A stretch of DNA of 64,000 nucleotides, from assembly GCA_947044365.1 (NCBI GenBank), contig OX345636.1:20190548-20254547 (forward strand), given 5' to 3'. The position numbers were made by a program, and so were the translations under genes. This DNA is from Petrosia ficiformis (taxonomy: Eukaryota; Porifera; Demospongiae; Haplosclerida; Petrosiidae). Below are positions 24,501-36,900 of this stretch, piece by piece; positions within the stretch are counted from its first letter, which is position 1, and every line of letters starts with the position of its first letter. Below the pieces are notes generated by a model that was not told the DNA's origin, did no database searches, and was given only the letters and a program-made list of their open reading frames with translations.

Positions 24501-27500
24501 GATATAACTTCCTTAACTACATGTACATTTACAATTTTGTATACAGTTTGTATAATGCATAATCATGTACGTGACTCAACTCAAATGGAAATGAACAACT
24601 TATGCCAAGTAAGTGTAATGAGCACAATGGTCAGCATATAATAATAATATTATTATGACTTGTATCATGCTGACCAATCGGATTGCTTAATTTGACCTGT
24701 TGCGCATTAGATATACATTTAATGTGATTGGTCAAAATGCATATGGAAGGTTAAAATGTGAAAGGTGTACAAGTGATTTATTGACCTGGTATAAAGCAAT
24801 CTGATTGGTCAATTCAATCAACATTATAATATAATACTAATACATACATGTACATGTAGATTAACCCCACCAAAAGCTATATTTATTATATAGATGCCCC
24901 TGTAGGCATAGGTCATAAAATAGAATTTTTATTTTGATTGAATGCTTGCTTGTTACATGTATTCAATGAAGAAGCCGATTAAATTTGGTATCTAAGTAGG
25001 ATAACAATTGATCTTCCTGGTTAACAAATTTCAATGGCTTCCTGTACAATTTACATGTACATGTAGCTTGCAATTGAAACATGGTACTGAAGCCAATGAA
25101 ATGGCCATAGATTTACATACGTACATGTACTTTAAAAAGGTCATTCATGTTCCCCTTTTGACTTAATATAACTATCCTTCCTGTTCTTTTTTGTGTACAT
25201 CAAATTTCAATCTATTGCTTCATTATTGAGTTACAACATAAATCATATATTAACCTTATGACATAAACTATACACTATATTACATATAAAACCATCACAT
25301 CCTAATTTTGAAGACATTGTAAATGTGAAAAGACTTTAATTTAAAATGCATTTGATATATACCCTAGTGTTATGAAACATTATAATTGCACATGTACAGC
25401 CACAAAGTATATTAAAGTAGTCTAGATGGGTATTATTAGTAAGAACTCGAAAAGCATTTTTAATTAACCATAACCACAAAAGAATAACACAATACAATGA
25501 CAATACATGGTTATACATTTTACACTTGGCAGGAACACAGATTGGGAGGGATATTCCACCTACTATACTATTGTTGAATTCTTTTGCACAATGGGTACTA
25601 TAGTGTAGCCACTTCATACAACAAAAAAATTCCTATAGCTTATTCATGCTCTTGTAGATACCAAATTTAGTAAGCCCAAATAAAATTTACAAAACAATGA
25701 TAGAGTGTCATTTGTAATAGTGTTGTTTTAGTTAACTACTAAAATCCTTTTATATTTGTAATGTTTGACAACTCCTTGAACGACGACCATCCTTCATGAT
25801 CCTTGTCTTGTAGTGATATAATAGAGGTTAGACAGAATCATATTCTAAAGTTGTTTTAAGACAATGTGAGTTTTAGTTAACTAATAGTCTAACTAAGACC
25901 ATTGGATCACTAACTACATGAATGACCAATAATGGACACGTTTAGTTAACTAAAACTAAAATCATTTTAGTATTTTAGTTAATCAATAATAATTATAACT
26001 ATAACTGAGATTTTGAGAAAACCATCATACTATAACTATAACTAAAAGTGGTTATTATTGTCTTACTAATACAACACTAGTTTTAAACATTGGATGATGA
26101 GAGGAATGATCTTTGAGAGGATAGTAGTAGTGTGGTATAGCATTGAGTACTGTACCTCGTGGCAGCCTTTTCTTTATGAATTATAGAGGCATGGTGAATG
26201 ACTCTTGTCTCATAGAAAGAGTGACGACACAATGGACAAACTTTTCTACCAGAAAATCTTTCAAAAGCAAGTAAACAAGACTATAGGATGTAATAGTGTG
26301 TGAGAATACGTGTGTACACAGTATATTAATGTGCTATTGTTTTAACATAATAATAATCAACATAGATGATGTTCTCGCTGGTCTACTTGGTTATTAAAAG
26401 CAAGGGATGAGTGAGTAGGTTGTTTCAGGATAGCATTGTACATGTAACTATATTATCCTAACAAACTAGTATAATACTATATAAACCACAGAATACAATA
26501 TTCTAATGCTGGAATGATAACATCTACTTCCTGACATAACACTAAGACTAACTGTTGCATGTGATAGTGTGATACAAAAATGATGATTTTACTTAAATCT
26601 AATTTTAATGAGCTACCAATGTTTTGTGAACACACACACACACACACACACATACATGTACATCAGAGTTTTTGATAAGTTTTGAAGCATGGGCCAAATT
26701 GGCTCAAAAATGGTAAGTGTGTGCGCCATTGAGAACACATCTTGAGCCAATTAACAAAGAGTTAATGCTGTTAGTGACAATATAATCATAATTAACTGTG
26801 CCACTGGCCCTAAGAGATACATATGTAACTGTGAAGTGCCAAATAAGAAGCTCTTTGGGCCAATGGTGCGCCATATGAGCTTATCAAAAACACTGATATA
26901 CATGTACATGTACATACACACACACACACAATATGATTTCCATTGCCTTCCACCTATGCTTGGCTGTGAGGGTAAAATTCCCCATATTGTAACAATGTAC
27001 ACAGTAATTAAGCTTCATTAGAATTACATAGTGTATGATTATAATCTTACCTTGTGGAATGTGTGAGTACATGATAAAAGTACCTATAAATCCAATTTAA
27101 AAAGATATAACATTACATTCACCTTTTTATAAGGTTAGTACAATTAGGTTAAATTAATTTTGTTGCCAAGGTAATCTTGTTTGTGTCCTTTTCAGTTTTG
27201 ATATCATTTATGTTCCTCCATTGTGTGGTTTTTGGTTTTCATATCCTTATAATTATGTTCCTTCATTTTTTATAAGTTAAAGTTTGAAGTTCCCAAAAGT
27301 GCTCAGGTTCTCCAAAGCAGTAAGGACAAGCAAATATTTTTAACAACTAACTGCAGTAACTCTTCAGTGTTCTCTTTAATACATACATGTAGTACTGCAC
27401 CACTCTACGTTCCTGTCAATTATGCTAAAATCTTTACCCTAAACAGTGTTGCATTCAGAAAATAAAGATGGGTGAAGTCCCCATCCATGTGTGTAGGTAC

Positions 27501-30256
27501 ATGCCAAACTAGGGGATGTGGGCATGCTTCTCCAGGAAAATTTTAATTTTAGACTCTCCAGGAAAATTTTAATTTTAGACTCTCTGATATCACTTCTGGT
27601 CCATTTCAGACAAATATTTAACCACAAAAGATATTTACTGAGCAGGTTTGATATTGCAAGGGGGGGCAAATCCTCCCCTTCGCCACCCCCCTCCCTAAAT
27701 GAAGCCCTGCTAAAACAGGTCTAATGCCATTGTACTTTAAAGAGCATTGAGTGGGAGGGAAACTTACATGTATGTCACAATCAGTCATGTTAGTGGGGGA
27801 GAATAATGCTCAATTTCTCTACTAATATTATTAGCTGATTTACTTTCATGTATTGTGATTCACAGGAATGTCATTAGCTGGGTTTAGTGATAACAATACT
27901 TAACAGTTAATAATACATTTAAATCACATTTTGAAGATTAAATAATATTTATATTGCAAAACATTGGTCTGTCTGTATCTTCATAAGAATTGAGAAGGTG
28001 AAAACACAGCCACCATTAGAGTGAGATTAAAAGACTAGGGAAGATGCCGAAGATGACATATAGCAAAGTTTTTATAAACACACCCCATCACATTGTTTTA
28101 TTATCTTATCATTGATCATCTACATGTACACCTATACTAAAATTTTAATACTAAATCTATTTTAGTATAACCTTTATCTATTTTAGTTTGTAACTATAAC
28201 TAAAATATATTATTGATGACCTTTTAGTTATACAACTACAACTAATATACTTGTAATGGATGTTTTGGTTAACTAAAATGTATTTGCAATGCATTTTTGG
28301 GTAACTACTAATGTACTTATAATCACACTAAGAAGCAGTGTAAATGGATGTACAGTTTTAATTTCAGTATAATTCTTCATTGTACCGTAGTTCAAATTTC
28401 AACCTACATATGCATTGATAGTTGTAGTTTACACTATGAAAACTATTAGTTAACTATAACTAAAACATAATTGAAAATATTACTTAACTGTTACTAAAAC
28501 ATCATTGAAATTAAGGCTTTGTGATATATCGATAATAGTAATTATCACAATATATTTGAAAATATTGTTATTTACTATTTCCATTTAATAAACACTTTTC
28601 AACAATTAATTTTATCAATATTTAGTAATATTGAGGTATTTTGAATATCAAATATCGTGATATCTGTTATGTCGCAAAGCCTTTATTGAAATTAAGAAAT
28701 TTAAATTAACTATAACTGCAGTGTAAAACAGCATCAACAAATAAACGGAATACACACCATGTACTGAAATTCAAGATATTTGTTTACAGTTCACTGGTGT
28801 ATTAAGGGCGTTTGCTGGACAGTTAACCTTTTAATTATTTGTAAGGGCAATAAAGTTCACTATAACATAATACTTACTTGTTCTTTAATCCTAAACTCAT
28901 CTTGGCATATTGGACATGGTTGGGTTGAGTCACCTCTCCTGTTACTTATCTGTTTGATTTCATTCCACTGATACTCAGTAAGTAGAGATGGCGGAGCATC
29001 CACTAGACCAAGACGTTGAGCTGTAGTACAAATATAATTTGTTCATCAACTATAAAAGCATATATACTCATGTTAGTTTCTAGTGTCTATATATAATGTA
29101 TGTGTGTCTACATTGTAGCTATTGGAGAAGAGTATTGAATCACCTAAGTGTCCATTTTCAAATACCACACACTAACATCCCCAGGAGGAGGGTTAATTAT
29201 TTGTAGTAAGGTGGCACTTAGGTAATTAGCATATTCATAATGAGAACTTTTTAATACTTGTTTTCTCACTACTAAACTCAACTCACAGTTCTTGGTTACT
29301 CTTGATAGCCTCATTGACCTCTAAACACAGAACTGATCTTGTGTTGATAGCGCTCTCTGTTTCACAGCAATTCCATGTCTTTCTTTCAGCTAAAGGTAAC
29401 TTATTTGACAAATCTACCACAGCTACAGATACGAAACTTGTTTTACTCTCATAACATACCTTAATCTACACAGCAATGGACTCCTTTTTAAATACAGCTT
29501 CTAGAATCTATGAAACGAGCATTCCACTATGTAAAATTCACTGTGACTCAAAAACAAACAATTATGAAAGAAAAATCGGACTGTTGCCAAACACATCAGT
29601 CTTTCAACTACTGGTTTTCAAAATTTCAGAGCAATACAGTGTGTGGATAATAAGAACAAGTTATTTAAAAAATATACTATGACAGTAATCGGAAATGTAC
29701 AACGATTAATAAATATGCTAATTCCCCAAGTGACACTTAACATCTATTAGTGATTCTAATAGGCAGTACATTGCATGTGATCAATTTGCTACAAATTGAT
29801 TCATACATTGACCCTACACGTACATCATGTATTAGTTTGGATTTCCTAGTAGTAATGCCATAGCTTTACAGGGGTTGTCATAGTCCCCCCCCCCCACCTC
29901 ATAGAAACTAGCATGAATATTAAACAGAAGCCCTCTTGTCAGTCAATCCCTAAAATTACCAAGAGTTAGAGGAGGAGGCTGAGGATCAAGTACATATTCT
30001 TGTAAATTTGGTTTGTCTTCTGTGGTGTTATGTCCACCAACTGGTTTTGTTTTTTGAAGTAGTCCAGTTTCACGTGAGATGTGATCTTGTAGAGCAACTG
30101 CAGTCAGTGATAAACCTGCAAGCTATAAAAATTCCAATTAGTAATAATAATAATATAATTATAATGCACAACCAATAGCTAGCATCACACAAGTGTTACA
30201 ATACACCTGGGGTAACAGTTCTCACCTCCCTTTCATACCTTTTGTCGTCTTTTCAT
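18549..30256 (-). CDS. RNF32: RING finger protein 32 (RNF32), 8 exons, 320 aa
   Basis: Exons in coding order: 30239-30256, 29960-30122, 28878-29020, 27051-27083, 26156-26280, 23990-24211, 22593-22647, 18549-18752. Phases join without a break. Exon 2 encodes TAVALQDHIS and EYVLDPQPPPLTL, close to vertebrate RNF32. RING-1 is built from CPIC (96-99), a 33-nt exon giving VLLSCTHTFHK, then CPLC (134-137). An IQ motif (IQAVWRGYKVRKWY, about 162-175) follows, as in the family. RING-2 is in the last exon: CAVC (262-265), LSCSHLFHTSC, CPVC. All zinc ligands are visible in both RINGs. Human RNF32 is 362 aa; this one is shorter mainly at the N-terminus. A RING pair implies E3 ubiquitin ligase activity and the IQ motif implies calmodulin binding; in mammals the gene is testis-rich. 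It is divergent from the ZFAND gene, 270 bp apart. Confidence 0.93.
18912..19125. mobile_element. hAT-type MITE family A, copy 3 (inverted)
   Basis: Starts CAGAGTTTTTGATACG and ends CTTATCAAAAACACTG. Flanks ATGAGCAT/ATGAGCAC match 7 of 8. RNF32 intron 7. Confidence 0.82.
19171..19741. mobile_element. Inverted-repeat element with TA flanks (Tc1/mariner-like MITE)
   Basis: Left end CCGTATACGTGGAAATATTG; the right end, read inward, is CTGTATACGTGGAAATATTA. TA sits immediately outside both ends. About 570 bp; a second inverted pair (GACGGT) lies just inside. No transposase frame. Confidence 0.7.
19766..20026. mobile_element. Inverted-repeat element family B, copy 2
   Basis: Same order of anchors as 7934-8194: TTTGTGTATGT, ATTATTGAGTTACAGTATAA, then GAATGTGAACAGACTTTA at the right end. 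Confidence 0.65.
20300..20525. repeat. Minisatellite with 66-bp higher-order unit
   Basis: Alternating submotifs of AGTATAGATCACATGACCAT, GATCACATCAACATTATC and GGTCATATTGCC repeat about 3.5 times. The 66-bp period keeps frames open on both strands without coding meaning. RNF32 intron 7. Confidence 0.9.
21141..21346. mobile_element. hAT-type MITE family A, copy 4
   Basis: Starts CAGTGTTTTTGATAACC and ends ATGCTTCAAAAACTCTG. Flanks CACTGTGT/CACTGTAC match 6 of 8. RNF32 intron 7. Confidence 0.75.
21836..22012. mobile_element. Inverted-repeat element family B, copy 4 (inverted, partial)
   Basis: Reverse-complement match to the family B anchors, ending AATGACCTTTAG. RNF32 intron 7. Confidence 0.55.
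22115..22323. mobile_element. Fold-back element, copy 2 (about 90-bp arms)
   Basis: Long near-perfect hairpin. The left arm contains ACACTTTCCCACAAAATAAT and GCTTGTCATTCCACCATTTT; the right arm holds their inverse (AAATGGTGGAATGACAAGC, ATTATTTTGTTGGAAGTGT). A short loop sits between the arms. RNF32 intron 7. Confidence 0.82.
23759..23921. mobile_element. hAT-type MITE family G, copy 2
   Basis: CAGGGGTATGGAAATAGTG at the left and GGCTGTTTCCACACCACTG at the right. The interior GGACATTCACTGGATTTATC matches the other copies. Target duplication not clear. RNF32 intron 6, ending 68 bp from exon 6. Confidence 0.72.
25131..25338. mobile_element. Inverted-repeat element family B, copy 3
   Basis: AAAAAGGTCATTCATGTTCC at the left and AATGTGAAAAGACTTTAAT at the right, with the usual interior anchors. 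RNF32 intron 5. Confidence 0.6.
25720..26083. repeat. Repeat family F (AGTTAACTAAAAC-rich)
   Basis: Begins TAGTGTTGTTTTAGTTAACT and ends AATACAACACTA, which are inverses at the outermost 8-9 bases. The interior is full of AGTTATAGTTA/TAACTATAACT palindromic runs. Related stretches are at 17560-17790, 28130-28500 and 50725-51065. Looks MITE-like but no target duplication was seen. Confidence 0.5.
26664..26895. mobile_element. hAT-type MITE family A, copy 5 (inverted)
   Basis: Starts CAGAGTTTTTGATAAG and ends CTTATCAAAAACACTG. Flanks ATGTACAT/ATATACAT match 7 of 8. RNF32 intron 4. Confidence 0.8.
28510..28685. repeat. Small inverted-repeat element (AGGCTTTG...CAAAGCCT)
   Basis: AGGCTTTGTGATATATCG at the left and CGCAAAGCCT at the right. 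ATTGAAATTAAG occurs at or just outside both ends, which suggests a duplicated target whose exact border is unclear. RNF32 intron 3. Confidence 0.55.
29211..29738. mobile_element. Inverted-repeat element in RNF32 intron 2
   Basis: Left end GTGGCACTTAGGTAATTAGC; the right end, read inward, is AGTGTCACTTGGGGAATTAG, both continuing into CATATT. About 530 bp with no transposase. A 68-codon frame at 29476-29682 inside has no recognised motif. Confidence 0.6.
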
Positions 30257-30526
30257 TGGTCCAGACTATGATACAATCAGATATATACATCAAAAAAAGT
30301 AGCTCAAATAATTGCCATGGCAACATCACGTGACCACATTCCTGTGGCCTAGACTCGTTATAAAGTTTCAGTAGCTAGACTCTGCTAGAGCATCAAAGAA
30401 AAACGGACTTCATATATAACTAATTCTATCATAAGGTGCGAGAGGGAGAGAGAGAGAGAAAGAGCTACAGTGCGAAGTGTTCTATATCGTATATATAATA
30501 ACTATATCTAATAACTAGAAGAATCA
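30257..30526. promoter_or_regulatory. Bidirectional promoter region, RNF32 / ZFAND
   Basis: Start codons of the two divergent genes are 270 bp apart, so both promoters and 5' UTRs must fit here. It contains a GA-rich tract (GAGAGGGAGAGAGAGAGA near 30439), a CACGTGAC E-box-like site near 30328 and ATGGCAAC. No canonical TATA position can be assigned with certainty. A shared core promoter is inferred from spacing. Confidence 0.7.
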
Positions 30527-33500
30527 ATGGAAGATCAGACTCATAATTTAGCTAATCAGAGTGAGTGCCCTTCTCTCTGTAGGGCAGGGTGTGGATTTTT
30601 TGGTAGTCCAGCTTGTGAAGGGTTATGTTCGAAGTGTTATCGAGATTGTCAAGATCGCAAAGAAAGTCGGTCATCGTGTTTGTCCACTGGAACTGGACTT
30701 GATCGAGAGAGTGTTAATTCTAGAGTGAAACAAGATGACATGACAGAAAGTAAGTAGTTTGATGTGTATTGTTTAGATATATATATGTATTTTAGGGCAT
30801 CAATGAAACAGTAAGGGTATTGTAATTAGTACAGGCTGTCATGTCAGCTTCAGTATGTGTGACCACAATAGTGAAACAGTTCATTTTAATTTTCCATAAT
30901 GAACAGTTTCGTTTCTAATTAGAATGTTTATTGTTAAAAGGGGCTCAAATTGCTAAATGTACATTTGTATACAACATGAACTAATGTGGTAATTTGGTAC
31001 TTTGTGTTTTATGTTGATCACTGAGCTAGTCATGTTTGTACCAACTATAGACATAACAGGCATGATTACAAGTGCACTTCCAGGAAGTCTTATTAATAAC
31101 TACAGAAGGTGAATGCCAACCAGGTCTTTCCTGTGTTATCTGATAGGAAATGAACTCATGTTGTGACATGTAACTGGTATATACTACAAGTTTAATAACT
31201 CAATGTATGACAAAACTGTCAACATTATGTCATACATGGCAATGTCTTGTTTGCAAGCTGATGATGCTTGGCCTCTGTTATTGTCTGAACTTATCAATTA
31301 AAGTGCATCTGATAAAATATGATGTATATTTATACCTAATGGGTTAAATAAACTGTGTCAAAGGAGTGTGAACTTTAAAGGTTCATTTCTCATACTATTT
31401 TAAAGCAGTGTTTGGTACTTTAATTGTATGTTACAAAGCCATTGTTGTAACTATACTGTTCATAGTTTGGGGCTTTTTTTTCACAAATATATATAGTAAA
31501 CATCAAAATGTGGCTTTTCAGTTTTATAATGATGAGTCAGTTAGTTAAGGCGTGGACAATAAATGTAAACTGGGTGTGGCTTATAGTATTCATGATCATG
31601 CTATAGTAAATGGAAATGGTACTCAAGGTGGGAAATTATACTTCGGTTCATTACACTGTATATCTATTATAATTAGTATTAGAAAAAAATTTACTATCAA
31701 TACTGTTATTCCACTATTGTTTGTGTTGGATTGTTAAAGAATCAAATCTTCAGGACATACCTGTACCTGTATAAATGTCGTTAAAAATGCTGTACTTGTA
31801 AGGAGCCATGTGTATAGCTAACAGATGTACAGCTAGGATGTCCATTTTCTAGGAAAGGAAAAGAGGATTTTATTTCTATAATTTAAATAATGATGACATT
31901 CATGTAACTATTAGCTTAATGCGCCAAGTATTCCTCTTCTTCTGTTTCACTACTTACTGCCAATGATATGAGCTATAGTAAATGTTGGCACAGTAGCTTA
32001 ATCTTTTGGCCTATAAAGAAAGACCTGATGTTTTTTTAGCTCGTTCGTGGTGTATGTAATTTATTGTTAACATTAATGAAATCAGTAATTCCATGTGCTT
32101 AGAGTACAATACTTCAAGCCTCTTGAGTAAAGCTCAAGTGAATAAACTGGAATAATACAGGACTTGCCTATATACACTGTTTTCATAAAAAGAAAATGTA
32201 CATTTGTTGTGTAATTACATGTATGGTCTGTTAAGTGTCTGTGTTCATGCGTGGGTCTGTAGAGACCTGCCTATTTGTGGATTTAAAAAAAACATACGCC
32301 TCCAACAGGTGCATATAAAACACCCACTAAGTGTTTCCAATCCCTTTCCCTCTTGCCTAAATGCTCATTATAATTATTGAAGTTACTGTAATCTCTACAG
32401 GTACTGATGGTGCAGTAGGGCTTGAAGTGACCACAACACAACCTTGTGACTTAACGGCATCATCACCTCCCTCTAAATCGTCTAAAAGGAATCGTTGTTT
32501 TGTGTGTAGAAAAAAAGTTGGTTTAACAGGTAAGATAAATAATGTTTACACAATGATGTGAACTGTGTTATATTAGATATTATTAGGGCTTATAGAACAA
32601 ATTAAATGTTTGTTGCATGTCAACTATGTGCATGAAGCCAACTAAATATAGTATTTAGGTGACATACTGTGTAGTGTATACCAAATGTCATGTTTTAGCA
32701 AGGCAAATGTTCAAATTTATTTTCAGTAATTGGCTTTTTAGGTCATATAAACGGTATTACAAGAATGCTTGTTTGTGTGTTTATAGAGTATAGCCATAAC
32801 AAGAAAGTATTGGTATATAAATGATATCATGTATGTCTACATCTGTTGTTGATATTAGCTTACAAAGCTAGTTAAACAAGTTTAAACTATGTCAATGTGT
32901 AATGGGTCCATATGTGTATGTTAGTAGTTAGGTGTGTATACTTGTCTGGAGACACTTGATATGATCAATCAATACTTTGTGGTTCTAAGTAGTGGTAACT
33001 ATTAGTTAGTATAGGGCTTACATGTTTTGTAAGAGAAATAATTGTCAGTGTAAACAAGGTATGAGCTAGTATCAGTAATAGTTCATTCATTGTGGCAGCT
33101 GTTTCAGAGATGCTCAATTACTTATTAACTATTAATATTTGTTGGAAGTGTTGGGTGTGGTATTTAATGATAGGTAGACATGTCATTATGCTTAAATGTG
33201 TCATTAACTATTGACTTAATTTTAAGGCACTGTGAGTTTTAGTTAATGAAAATTACCAGTCTACTTTAACAACGTTTGAGAAAACAGGTTAATATAACTA
33301 AAAGTGGTCAAAAATAAATGACTCAATTAATCATTAATCTAGTAATGTTAGTTTATTAAGCTCCTTACATAATACATTTAATTTTATATACATTCAGTTA
33401 ATCACACTTATGAGTTTCATTGTGTGTTTTGTACTTTTAATTATTATTATTACAATTACATGTATTTCCTTTTTTCAAGGTTTTGAATGTCGCTGTGGAA

Positions 33501-33628
33501 GTTTATTTTGTTCACTTCATCGATATGCTGATAAACATGAATGTTCATTTGATTATAAAAAAATGGGCAGAGAAGAAATACAAAAAAGAAACCCTAAAGT
33601 TGTTGCTGCCAAAATTGAGAAGATTTGA
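30527..33628 (+). CDS. A20/AN1 zinc-finger protein, ZFAND5/6 type, 3 exons, 166 aa
   Basis: Exons: 30527-30749, 32401-32529, 33480-33628, with matching phases. The N-terminal A20-type finger has ligands C18, C22, C34 and C37 (CRAGCGFFG then LCSKCY). A Ser/Thr-rich linker follows. The AN1 finger is split across exons 2 and 3: CFVC, then [19 protein letters not shown]. The C-terminal stretch [12 protein letters not shown] matches the conserved tail of ZFAND5 and ZFAND6. At 166 aa it is shorter than the roughly 210 aa vertebrate proteins because the linker is compact. Family role: ubiquitin binding through the A20 finger, stress response, and coupling of ubiquitinated substrates to the proteasome or, for ZFAND6, peroxisomal import. 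ZFAND5 versus ZFAND6 cannot be decided; it probably represents the ancestor of both. FBXO7, another ubiquitin-system gene, follows 275 bp downstream on the same strand. Confidence 0.92.
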
Positions 33629-33903
33629 TGACTTGTTTCAAAATGTTTTCATTAGCTAAATTTGATTAAGACCACCTCGATTTTTCCTATAATACATTAA
33701 ATATTGTAATAGTATTACAAAAAATTATTTCTTCGTTTCTGTTTTTCTTTAGTTCTAGTAACGAGGTGGTAGCAATCATTTAGTTGTGATATTCTCCCGG
33801 TATTATCAATTATTATTATTAAAACCATTATTAAATTCGGTGCGCACGTGCACGTTTTTAACTAATAATGTGCACGTGCGCTTAGGGCGTGATCAAAATA
33901 AAA

Positions 33904-36900
33904 ATGGAGGTTACTGTTTTGGTGAATGGAATACAAACAAATCTTTCTCTATCTCCGGACACCAAATTAAAGACATTGAAAAAGCTAATATTAGAAAGAG
34001 ATTTAGTTAAGTAAGTTGTGTGCTTAATTAACACGTTTAGTAGTTAGTTGTATTATGTTTTCTAAGTAGAGAGGAATTGTTCCATTTTTCACTCGATGGG
34101 TCAGAATTGCTGACAGATGAAGCAAAAGCGTTATGTGATCTCTCTGTTGTATCTGGTGATACAGTTTATATATTATTAGACAAACCAGGTTTAACCTCAC
34201 AATCTCAACATACAAACAGTTCTGAATTGCAAAGCAGTCAATTATCAAATGATTCTGGGCTAAAGGGGACACATGTTTTAACAACAAGTAACTTTGGATC
34301 ATATCTGACAAGACAAAAAAGTACTGAACAAAATATTGGTGAAGAAAACGAAGTGGATCTTTTATGCAATGCTCTTGATATGATGATGTTAGATAGTGGA
34401 TTTGTCAGAAAGGTAAGTCACATTTCAGTCTTGTTTGCCAGAATATAATAATGGCTAGTCATAGGAATGCACCAAATGGGTATAGTATAGTACAGTATAG
34501 TATGTTTGTAACGTACAAGTAGGTGTGGCCACACCATGGTGTTTCTTGTCATTAGGGTTAATATCTGAACAAAGTTGATGTTATTTTGTAGCCACACCCA
34601 TTAATTAAAGTGGCTGTGTTCTGTGACTAGGCTCTCTCCGCCAGAATGCTCGAGGATCTGATGTTGAAAATAGATCAGTCAGCCTCAAGCTGTATGACAT
34701 TACGAAATACATTGGTGGCTCTGAAGGAGAGTAGTAGATCTTTAGACTCAGGGGGTAGTTTATCACAAGTGCATAAATTTCTTGTAAACAAGTAGCTAGG
34801 TATGAATGGAGAACCTTATTATATTTGGTAGTGTTATTAAAATGTTTACATAGAACCTGATCATGAATGTTAGACTCTTAGGTAATTAATATTTGCACAC
34901 TAGACAGTTTATTGTGAAAGGAAATATTCTGCTATGAATGAGAGTAAAAATAGTGTAGATATATATACTGAATAGCTGGTTTTTTTTTCAAAGACACAGG
35001 AATTTGCGATAAGTGTTCCATTGTTGATGGATCAAAAGTTCGTGACATGATTCATGCACACAATCACGATTGATTGAAGAAGCGTAATATCCTATGGAAT
35101 ACTATTTACACGCTCTTCAATCGACCATGAATGTAAGCAAAAATAAATTCCTGGTGAAAAATACCCACTATATGGTAATTAGTATCATCTATGTGAACAA
35201 CGTGTAATTACATTAGGGAGACCAGGTTGGTACACACAATTGGAAGATATTTTGTATTCCCAATTTGACTGATTCCCACATCTAATCTCATGTTGTGTGC
35301 TTTTCTCTATACCTAGTTGGTATCACTGTTCTTCCTTAAACTGTCTTGCTGTATGTCTCTATATTTTCAGAATCAAAAAAATCCCAATTGCACACAAGTG
35401 ACTCGATACAATTATACAGCGCCATTTGGACCAATGGTACCTGTTGAAATGGTTTGTACAAAGCTCGGTCCACAGTTAATAACTCATGGTAAGAATTAAA
35501 TCTGAATCTTAATTTGAGTAAGGAGGATGGAAGTGAGGTATACTTAACTCTGAAACTATATCTTTTTGTTTCTGGATTAATTGCCAACTACTCATGCAAA
35601 TGTCATATGTACATGTATCACTAGTGGAATGTGTATTGATTGTGTACATGTAGCAGTAGATTGTGCATTAGGAGTGTAGATATCAGTGGATTGTGTATTA
35701 GGAGTGTAGATATCAGTGGATTGTATATTAGGAGTGTAGATATCAGTGGATTGTATATTACTAATATTAGGAGTGTAGATATCAGTGGATTGTGTATTAG
35801 GAGTGTAGACATCAGTGGATTGTGTGTTAGGAGTGTAGATATCAGTGGCTTGTGTATTAGGAGTGTAGATATCAGTGGATTGTATATTACTAATATTAGG
35901 AGTGTAGATATCAGTGGATTGTGTATTAGGAGTGTAGACATCAGTGGATTGTGTGTTAGGAGTGTAGATATCAGTGGCTTGTGTATTAGGAGTGTAGATA
36001 TCAGTGGATTGTATATTACTAATATTAGGAGTGTAGATATCAGTAGATTGTGTATTAGGAGTGTACATATCAGTGGATTGTGTATTAGGAGTGTAGATAT
36101 CAGTGGATCGTATATTACTAATATTAGGAGTGTACATATCAGTGGATCGTATATTGCTAATATTAGGAGTGTAGATATCAGTGGATTGTGTATTACTAAA
36201 ATTAGGAGTGTAGATATCAGTGGATTGTGTATTGAGGTGTAGATATCAGTGGATTGTATATTAGGAGTGTAGATATCAGTGGATTGTGTATTAGGAGTGT
36301 AGATATCAGTGGATTGTATATTACTAATATTAGGAGTGTAGATATCAGTAGATTGTGTATTAGGAGTGTAGATATCAGTGAATTGTGCATTAGGAGTGTA
36401 GATATCAATGGATTGTATATTAGGAGTGTAGATATCAGTGGATTGTAAATTAGGAGTGTAGATATCAGTGGATTGTGTATTAGGAGTGTAGATATCAATG
36501 GATTGTATATTAGGAGTGTAGATATCAGTGGATTGTATATTACTAATATTAGGAGTGTAGATATCAGTAGATTGTGTATTAGGAGTGTAGATATCAGTGG
36601 ATTGTATATTAGGAGTGTAGATATCAGTGGATTGTGTATTAGGAGTGTGTATGAATATAGGTGAAGTATAATTATTGTGTAATAGTTTATAATGTTATAT
36701 GGCTCTTCTCAAGATATAATGCTAGAGGCTTAAAGTATTAGATAGGAGACCATTTTGTTCTCTTTATAAGTTGTAAATTCAGCTTGTAAAATGTGTAATG
36801 AACACTCCTGAGTAGTTGAAGGATTTTGCTGCTGGTAGCCTTGGAGGTGTAGACACGACACCATATTCATAATGATATAGTCTCTTAAAATAATAACAGA

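Noticed and set aside
35592..36664. Open frames of up to 200 codons on both strands with repeated STDIYTPN or RSVDISGL units
   Set aside because: They are products of a 30/39-bp minisatellite whose unit is a multiple of three, inside an FBXO7 intron.
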